Positions 33,104 to 37,675 of a stretch of DNA of 37,675 nt are shown piece by piece. A program made the position numbers and the translations under genes. Position 1 is the first letter of the stretch; each line of letters begins with the position of its first letter. Under the pieces are notes generated by a model. It was not told the origin of the DNA, did not search any database, and saw nothing but the letters and a program-made list of their open reading frames with translations. The DNA is from GBS-DC sp037442365 (GTDB lineage Bacteria; Armatimonadota; Fimbriimonadia; Fimbriimonadales; GBS-DC). Location of the stretch: positions 1 through 37,675 of the forward strand of contig JBBIQK010000027.1 of NCBI GenBank assembly GCA_037442365.1. Direction: 5' to 3'.

Positions 33104-33946
33104 TAGGTACACTTCGCCCGTAAACACCCGATTTGCCTGACCCGTCAGAACCACACCATCGGGATGATGGCTCGCCTGTAGCGTGCCGCCCTTCGAGACA
33201 ACCGTAATCGAGGAATCTGTCCAGCCTGCGCGGTGCGCCAGCACAGTAACCGCCGCCGCGCCGCTGCCACAGCCCAGCGTCTCGCCCACGCCCCGCTCCC
33301 AGATACGTACGTGCACCTCGTCTCGACCAACCACTGCCGCCCACAGCACGCTCGTGCGTTCGGGAAACATTGGGTGCGTCTCAATCCGTGGGCTGACCTC
33401 CAGAAACAGCGCGTCGTCGGGCAACGAGTCGCCGAAAATCACCGTGTGTGTCGTGCCTGTGTTGACGCACGCAATCCGCACCGCGCGCCCGTCGATTGCA
33501 AGGGGGTAATCCTCGACCACCTCGCCGTCGACAAGCGCGGGAATCTCGTGCGGACGGAAGCGCGGGGAGGGTAGGCGGGTGCTGATGGCTTCCACGGTGC
33601 CCTCATGCAGGTGAATCTGTACAGGCACGAGTCGCCCTCCCAACGTCTCAATGGCGAATTCGGGCGCGTCGACATATCCATTCTCATAGGCGTAGCGTGC
33701 GGCGCAGCGCAAGCCGTTCCCGCAGAAGTCTTCCGTGCCGTCGGGGTTGAACATGCGCATTCGAACCGGCGCGTGCGCGCCGCGCTCAACAACAAGCAGC
33801 CCATCCGCGCCGATTCCGAACGGGCGATGGCAGAGCCGTTGCGCCAGCTGGCTCAAATCCAGCCCCTGCGCCGCCTGCGACTCGATGAGAACAAAATCGT
33901 TGCCGATACCCTCCATCTTGCAGAAGGGCAGCCCGCGCCCTGTCAT
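33101..33946 (-). CDS. dapF: Diaminopimelate epimerase
   Basis: 281 residues from ATG 33946, which overlaps the TGA of the thioredoxin-like gene (ATGA). It converts LL-DAP to meso-DAP for lysine and peptidoglycan. The two catalytic Cys are present: C75 in DGTEDFCGNGLRC and C226 in ETLGCGSGA. KMEGIGNDFV at the start and GADGLL are family signatures. The longer reading frame to 34012 lies inside the upstream gene and lacks homology. Coupling to a thioredoxin-like protein is interesting because DapF is inactivated by disulfide formation between its two catalytic Cys, although the thioredoxin has a signal peptide and so works in another compartment. Confidence 0.95.
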   Translation of the reverse strand: MTGRGLPFCKMEGIGNDFVLIESQAAQGLDLSQLAQRLCHRPFGIGADGLLVVERGAHAPVRMRMFNPDGTEDFCGNGLRCAARYAYENGYVDAPEFAIETLGGRLVPVQIHLHEGTVEAISTRLPSPRFRPHEIPALVDGEVVEDYPLAIDGRAVRIACVNTGTTHTVIFGDSLPDDALFLEVSPRIETHPMFPERTSVLWAAVVGRDEVHVRIWERGVGETLGCGSGAAAVTVLAHRAGWTDSSITVVSKGGTLQASHHPDGVVLTGQANRVFTGEVYL

Positions 33947-34437
33947 CGCCGCGCCTGCAGCAATCGCTTGACTTCCGCCTCCAGCATCGCGTAGCTGGTC
34001 TTGCCCGACCATGCCTTCACACGCTTGCCCGACTTATCGTACAGGTAAAAACGGGGCACTTCGCCGCGCCAGTCTTTATCAAAGCGGTCGGCAAACTGGT
34101 CGAAATTCTGCTTGACGATGAGAATGGGGTACTCCACACGATGACGGCGCAGCACGGGCGGCACGGTCTGGTCTGCGCTCTCCTCGTCGTCGAACGAGAC
34201 GCCAATCATCTCCACGCCGCGCGCTTTGTAAGTGCGATAGAAGCGCGCGAGGTCGGGCAGCTCCTCCATGCAGGGACCGCACCATGTCGCCCAGAAGTTC
34301 ACGATGACCACCTTGCCTTTCGCGCGCGCGATGCGCTGCTCCAGCGCACGGGCGTCCGCGCGGGGCAGGCGCGGTTCAGCGATCACACTCATCCCAAGCG
34401 TCACCAACGCGACGCACAACAGCCATTTCAGACGCAT
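33943..34437 (-). CDS. TlpA/ResA-like thioredoxin-fold protein, exported
   Basis: 164 residues from ATG 34437, set by a TACAAT box exactly 9 nt upstream. Signal peptide RLKWLLCVALVTLGMSVIA. The thioredoxin domain has WCGPC at residues 52-56 (VIVNFWATWCGPCMEELPDLARFY), then a TlpA-type GVSFDDEESADQTVPPVL and VPRFYLYDKSG, containing the cis-Pro. Periplasmic thiol reductase activity, for example for cytochrome c maturation, is expected of the family. The tetraheme cytochrome in the same window would need such a system, but no direct link is shown. It is coupled to dapF by ATGA overlap. Confidence 0.9.
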   Translation of the reverse strand: MRLKWLLCVALVTLGMSVIAEPRLPRADARALEQRIARAKGKVVIVNFWATWCGPCMEELPDLARFYRTYKARGVEMIGVSFDDEESADQTVPPVLRRHRVEYPILIVKQNFDQFADRFDKDWRGEVPRFYLYDKSGKRVKAWSGKTSYAMLEAEVKRLLQARR

Positions 34438-34446
34438 AGTAGGGCT

Positions 34447-34452
34447 ATTGTA
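34447..34452 (-). promoter_or_regulatory. -10 box of leaderless promoter for tlpA-dapF
   Basis: GAGG-TACAAT on the minus strand, then 9 nt (AGCCCTACT), then ATG 34437. No Shine-Dalgarno. Confidence 0.6.
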
Positions 34453-34454
34453 CC

Positions 34455-36776
34455 TCACGCAGGGTCGCGCCACACGCCGTCCGCTTTCAGCAGCGCAATC
34501 AGCTCCTCCACGCCGCGCTCGGCGGGGATATCGTTCTTGACCAGTTGCCCCTTGCGATAGAGCGCGATCTTGCCGCCCCCGCGCCCGACATAGCCGTAGT
34601 CCGCGTCTGCCATCTCGCCCGGACCGTTCACGATGCAGTTATGGGTGAGCGCAAGCGAGCCTGTGTAAGTATGGGCTTTCGCAACCTCAAGGTTGTAGAC
34701 CACGCCCGTATAGGGCGCGCGCTTCACCGTGCGCACAGGCAGGTAGAGGTATCGCGCATCCAGCGCAAGGCGTCCCGTGCGCGTGCGATGGTCGGGAATC
34801 TCGATTTTGTAGCCCAGCTGCTCGGCGAAGCGGCGCAGGGCGTCGTCGCCCACAACCGAGATGGTATAGACAGGTTGCTTGCCGTGCGGCACGCGCCGCG
34901 TCAGCCCCGCCGCAACGCCCAGTCGCAGCAACAGCTGATGCACCTGAAAGGCGAGTGTGGGCGAGACCGTGACATACTGGGCGCGCGGGTAGCCCTGCAC
35001 CACGCCACAGTAGCCGTCGCAGCGCCACAGCGCGCCCAGCAGAAACGCCTGCTGTGCACGCGGCAGGGTGAGCATCCAGTCGGGCATGCGCTTGTTTTCG
35101 GCGCGCCGCCCAAAAAGGCGCTGCAAGCGTTCTGCCCACATGGTAGAGTGGCACATGACCTCCAGCGTGTTGCGTCGCGCGCGCGTGCGTGCGGGCGCGC
35201 CATGCGCGTGCAGCGCGTCGCACAGTCGCCGCGCCAGCGCCGCCTCGGTCGCGCCGAAGGTAAAGAACGCCTGTTGTGCCCTGCCGTGCGCGCCGCCCAG
35301 CGAACCCTCCGCCAGATAGCAGCCCGCAGTCAACAGGAACGCCTCGTCTACAGGCGCATCGGGATACTCTGGGACGCTGTCGATTGCCTGCTCGCCCTGC
35401 ACGATGGGATGCAGCACGACCATACCCCGTTGCAGGGCGTCGGCGGCGTACCACCGCGCCTGCTCGCTCTGACCCTCGCAGTCGGCAATGTTGGCGTAGC
35501 GGGGGCGGTCGGAACGCAGGCGCGCGGGACGCTCAAGCGCCAGCACGGGATGATTCGGCGTGAACTGCACGGGCGGCATCCCTGCACAGTGTAGCTCGAC
35601 CAATTCGCCAGAGAAGTCATGCGTTTCCACCTGCAGCACAGGCTGAAAGTCGCCCCGATCGGTCAACACGCGGTCGCCCGCCTGCACCTGCGCAATCGGG
35701 CGCAACCCCTCGCGCGTCACCACGGGCGAATCGGGGTGCAGACAGCCCATCACTGCGATATCCAGCCCCACCAGATGCTTCGTCGCGTCGCGCACCTGAT
35801 TCAGCACGGTCGGCAAGTCGAACTTCGTGCGCCCGCACGAAGGGCACGCGATATACTCCACCTTCGTCTTGCGCAGTCCCAGCGCCTGCAGAATATCGTA
35901 GCACACCTCAATCTCCTGCACAGGGTCTTCCGCCAGCGAGACGCGAATCGTGTCGCCAATCCCCTCCGCCAGCAGCGTGCCGATGCCGATGGCGCTTTTG
36001 ATCCGCGCGTATATCCCGTCGCCCGCCTCCGTGACGCCTAAGTGCAGCGGGTAGTCCATCCCCTCCTCGTCCATGCGTTTGACCATGAGCCGATAGGCAG
36101 AGAGCATAATCGGCACGCGGCTCGCCTTGAGCGAAATCACCAGGTTTTTGAACCCATGCGCCTCGCAGATTTTGAGGTACTCCATCGCCGACTCGACCAT
36201 CCCGACGGGCGAGTCGCCGTACATCACCTTAATCCGCTCCGACAGGCTGCCGTGATTGACGCCGATGCGCATCGCCAGCCCGCGCTCCTTGCACGCCCTA
36301 ATCACGGGCAGGAAAGCCTGCTCGATGGCTTCCAGCTCCTGCTGAATCTCGGCAGGGCTATATTCCAAGCGGGTTGGGTCGGGCTTGCGGAACACGAACA
36401 GCCCGGGATTGATGCGCACCTTGTCCACATGCTTGGTGCATTCGAGGGCGATGTCCATGCCCTGATGATGCACATCGGCGACGAGGGGAATGTGCCCGTA
36501 GCCGCGTTTCTGGAGTTCTTTGCGGATTTCGCCGAGGTTTTGCGCCTCGCGCAGGTTCGGCGCAGTGATACGCACAATTTCGCAGCCTGCTTCGTAGAGT
36601 TCGATAATCTGTGCGACCGCTGCGGGCGTGTTCATGGTCTCGGCGGTAATCATCGACTGCACGCGGATGGGGTTATTGCCGCCGATGCCGATGTTGCCGA
36701 CCTTGACCTCGCGTGTGCGACGGCGCGGCTTGCTCATCGGCAACTGCACTGCCGTCAGCGGAACAATCGGGTTCAT
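34455..36776 (-). CDS. ispG: 4-hydroxy-3-methylbut-2-enyl-diphosphate synthase IspG, interrupted by an intein
   Basis: 773 residues as translated, ~404 after removal of the intein. IspG (GcpE) reduces MEcPP to HMBPP in the MEP isoprenoid pathway with a [4Fe-4S] cluster. The N-extein (1-344) holds the TIM-barrel part (VKVGNIGIGGNNPIRVQSM, VADVHH, RINPG, NHGSLSERI, ISLKAS) and the first two cluster ligands, C311 and C314 (CPSCGR). The third ligand is C714, in CIVNGPGEM after the intein, with E721 as the family's fourth ligand. Spliced, C714 becomes residue 345, spaced like other IspG proteins (31 residues after C314; E follows at +7). The ATG at 36776 is 9 nt after a TAGAAT box (leaderless geometry). 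The gene is intact in frame throughout. Confidence 0.95.
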   Translation of the reverse strand: MNPIVPLTAVQLPMSKPRRRTREVKVGNIGIGGNNPIRVQSMITAETMNTPAAVAQIIELYEAGCEIVRITAPNLREAQNLGEIRKELQKRGYGHIPLVADVHHQGMDIALECTKHVDKVRINPGLFVFRKPDPTRLEYSPAEIQQELEAIEQAFLPVIRACKERGLAMRIGVNHGSLSERIKVMYGDSPVGMVESAMEYLKICEAHGFKNLVISLKASRVPIMLSAYRLMVKRMDEEGMDYPLHLGVTEAGDGIYARIKSAIGIGTLLAEGIGDTIRVSLAEDPVQEIEVCYDILQALGLRKTKVEYIACPSCGRTKFDLPTVLNQVRDATKHLVGLDIAVMGCLHPDSPVVTREGLRPIAQVQAGDRVLTDRGDFQPVLQVETHDFSGELVELHCAGMPPVQFTPNHPVLALERPARLRSDRPRYANIADCEGQSEQARWYAADALQRGMVVLHPIVQGEQAIDSVPEYPDAPVDEAFLLTAGCYLAEGSLGGAHGRAQQAFFTFGATEAALARRLCDALHAHGAPARTRARRNTLEVMCHSTMWAERLQRLFGRRAENKRMPDWMLTLPRAQQAFLLGALWRCDGYCGVVQGYPRAQYVTVSPTLAFQVHQLLLRLGVAAGLTRRVPHGKQPVYTISVVGDDALRRFAEQLGYKIEIPDHRTRTGRLALDARYLYLPVRTVKRAPYTGVVYNLEVAKAHTYTGSLALTHNCIVNGPGEMADADYGYVGRGGGKIALYRKGQLVKNDIPAERGVEELIALLKADGVWRDPA
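34638..35744 (-). other. Intein with LAGLIDADG homing endonuclease inside ispG (369 residues)
   Basis: Precursor residues 345-713. Block A begins with C345 (CLHPDSPVVTREG). Block B holds T406-P-N-H409 (FTPNHPVLAL) after a GDRVLTDRGDF strand. The endonuclease core has two LAGLIDADG-type motifs with acidic residues E490 (AGCYLAEGSL) and D587 (LGALWRCDGY), 97 residues apart, the second preceded by MPDWML. Block F is YTGVVYNLEVAKAHTYTG. Block G ends with H712-N713, and the +1 extein residue is C714. All residues needed for class 1 splicing (Cys1, block-B His, penultimate His, Asn, Cys+1) are present. Its base composition looks like the host, so a long residence is possible. Activity is predicted, not proven. 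Confidence 0.95.
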
Positions 36777-36785
36777 AGCGGGATA

Positions 36786-36791
36786 ATTCTA
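36786..36791 (-). promoter_or_regulatory. -10 box of ispG
   Basis: CGGG-TAGAAT on the minus strand, exactly 9 nt (TATCCCGCT) before the ATG at 36776. It starts within the end of the upstream gene (stop at 36789-36791). Confidence 0.55.
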
Positions 36792-37340
36792 CCCGCTGAT
36801 GACCTCGCGCAGGTAGTCGCTGTAGCGGTAGAGCGCGCTGCGCGCCCGCTCCAGCCGCCCGATGAGGTCGCCCTGATCGTTGCGGATGACCGCGTCGAGG
36901 CTTTCCGCGATAAACAGCGCCTCCATCGCGTCGGTCGCCCTGCCCGCGATGCGCCTGCCGAACTCCGCGTCGCTTGGGTCGCAGTTCAGATGCGCGGTCA
37001 GGTACGGTTTGATCTGGGGATACGCGCGCAGGAGCCAGCGACGCGCCTGGGCGTACTGCTCCTGAAACGGCGCGCCCTCGCCTGCGAACGCCGCATCGCA
37101 AATCTGCTCCGCCAGCTGCTCAAATCGTTCGTAATACTCTGCCAGCAGGGCGCGCTGTTCCTCTATCGGGAACTCGACGCTTTTGCCGCGCCAGTGTCGC
37201 ATCTGCTCGCGTGCGGTCTCAGGCAGCGACCGCCAGACTCCCTGAGCGCGCGTCCAGTAGATGCGTCCTGCTGTCTGCGCACGCCATACGCCCTTCCGAA
37301 TGCCTTGCGCGAAGGTTCGCGCCCAAACAATCATCCCCAT
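36789..37340 (-). CDS. Hypothetical protein, helical
   Basis: 183 residues, mainly charged helices with an N-terminal aromatic/basic segment (MIVWARTFAQGIRKGVWRAQ) that might associate with membrane, then YYERFEQLAEQICDAAF and RATDAMEALFIAESLDAVI. No signal peptide is convincing and no family was recognised. It follows the DUF1844 gene with a 3-nt gap; GGAGG lies in the end of that gene. The two probably form an operon read from the TATAAT at 37656-37651. An ATG two codons later is an alternative start. Confidence 0.7.
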   Translation of the reverse strand: MGMIVWARTFAQGIRKGVWRAQTAGRIYWTRAQGVWRSLPETAREQMRHWRGKSVEFPIEEQRALLAEYYERFEQLAEQICDAAFAGEGAPFQEQYAQARRWLLRAYPQIKPYLTAHLNCDPSDAEFGRRIAGRATDAMEALFIAESLDAVIRNDQGDLIGRLERARSALYRYSDYLREVISG

Positions 37341-37343
37341 CTG

Positions 37344-37628
37344 TTATGCCTCCGTGCGTTGCTCGCGTTGCCTGGCAAGAAAGTTCAACTTCAAATCGCG
37401 GAGTCGCCGTTCGTACTCCCGTTGCTCTTCTGGTTCGAGGCGCGGCTTGAGTTTTCCTGCCAGAAAGTCGGCGCAATCGATGGCGATCTGCGCCTCCTCC
37501 AGCGCGACATGGGTCTGCCCAGTGGCAGGGTCGGGAAGGAACCCCATATGTTGCCATGCGCTTGCCAGATACAGCTCCAGCGTGTAGCGCAACAGTGCAT
37601 ACACATCCGTGCGCTCCGATGGTTCCAT
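37344..37628 (-). CDS. DUF1844 family protein
   Basis: 94 residues. The pattern fits DUF1844: an N-terminal helix (VYALLRYTLELYLASAWQHMG), then PDPATGQTHVALEEAQIAIDCADFLAGKL and a charged C-terminal helix. The P-x-TG...D-x-A-x-x-x-ID core is the recognisable part. The family is small and helical, of unknown function. AGGAGG lies 7 nt before the ATG at 37628. It is first in an operon with the hypothetical protein at 36789-37340. Confidence 0.8.
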   Translation of the reverse strand: MEPSERTDVYALLRYTLELYLASAWQHMGFLPDPATGQTHVALEEAQIAIDCADFLAGKLKPRLEPEEQREYERRLRDLKLNFLARQREQRTEA

Positions 37629-37650
37629 GCAACGCCTCCTTTGTAGGGCG

Positions 37651-37656
37651 ATTATA
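37651..37656 (-). promoter_or_regulatory. -10 box of DUF1844 operon
   Basis: GGGG-TATAAT on the minus strand, 22 nt before the ATG. The leader holds an AGGAGG site, so this is a led rather than leaderless mRNA. The -35 region lies at the window edge. Confidence 0.5.
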
Positions 37657-37675
37657 CCCCGAATCTGGGGTTGTG

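Noticed and set aside
34638..35744. The ispG insert as an intron or assembly artefact
   Set aside because: It is in frame at both ends, translates throughout, and carries ordered intein blocks and LAGLIDADG motifs; a group I/II intron or chimera would not.
36042..37646. 534-codon plus-strand open frame
   Set aside because: Antisense to ispG, the hypothetical gene and DUF1844; typical GC-rich shadow frame.

Overview
This is a GC-rich bacterial window with densely packed genes, no tRNA or rRNA and no CRISPR array. The likely source is Armatimonadota, probably a thermophilic Fimbriimonadia-like lineage. That call is inference. It rests on a prepilin-like protein with an H-X9-DG motif, secreted proteins ending in dockerin-like EF-hand modules, a GH42-like secreted enzyme, the futalosine menaquinone pathway, and Uma2, DUF5658 and DUF1844 genes. 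I could not run a phylogenetic test.

Layout. 1-4.7 kb: the 3' end of a secreted PQQ-propeller/dockerin protein, a DUF5658 membrane protein, an M32 carboxypeptidase and anmK. 4.7-5.84 kb: an IS630-family element placed exactly between two convergent stop codons, its transposase split by a frameshift at an A7 run. 5.84-13.0 kb: a tricorn-like protease, a UPF0173 hydrolase, a three-gene minus-strand cluster (membrane-anchored protein, membrane protein, PHP phosphatase), and a Uma2 gene broken by one in-frame TGA. 13.0-19.7 kb: a secreted GH42-like enzyme divergent from lexA, then leuS. 19.8-24.1 kb: a second dockerin-type secreted protein, a CIRCE-controlled groES-groEL operon and a RelE-type toxin-antitoxin pair. 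24.1-31.1 kb: mvaB, then menaquinone genes (mqnA, a prenyltransferase, mqnD) around a tetraheme cytochrome fused to a degenerate phosphatase-like domain, then panB-pyrE. 31.2-33.1 kb: a cold-shock protein, a prepilin-like protein, a small membrane protein and a small lipoprotein. 33.1-37.7 kb: dapF, a TlpA-like thioredoxin, ispG and two small genes.

The most striking finding is in ispG (MEP isoprenoid pathway). Its reading frame is interrupted by a 369-residue in-frame intein with splicing motifs at both ends and a LAGLIDADG homing endonuclease. It sits immediately before the third [4Fe-4S] ligand cysteine, so the Cys+1 splicing nucleophile is the cluster ligand, and the intein's own Cys1 occupies the same place in the unspliced precursor.

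A second theme is transcription. Many genes have a (G)GGTAyAAT-type -10 box only 6-10 nt before the start codon, exactly 9 nt in several cases, which predicts leaderless mRNAs. Stress and structural genes (lexA, groES, the prepilin-like gene and the lipoprotein) instead have -35/-10 promoters, leaders and Shine-Dalgarno sites. lexA has a near-perfect 18-bp palindrome over its -10, a candidate lineage-specific LexA operator.
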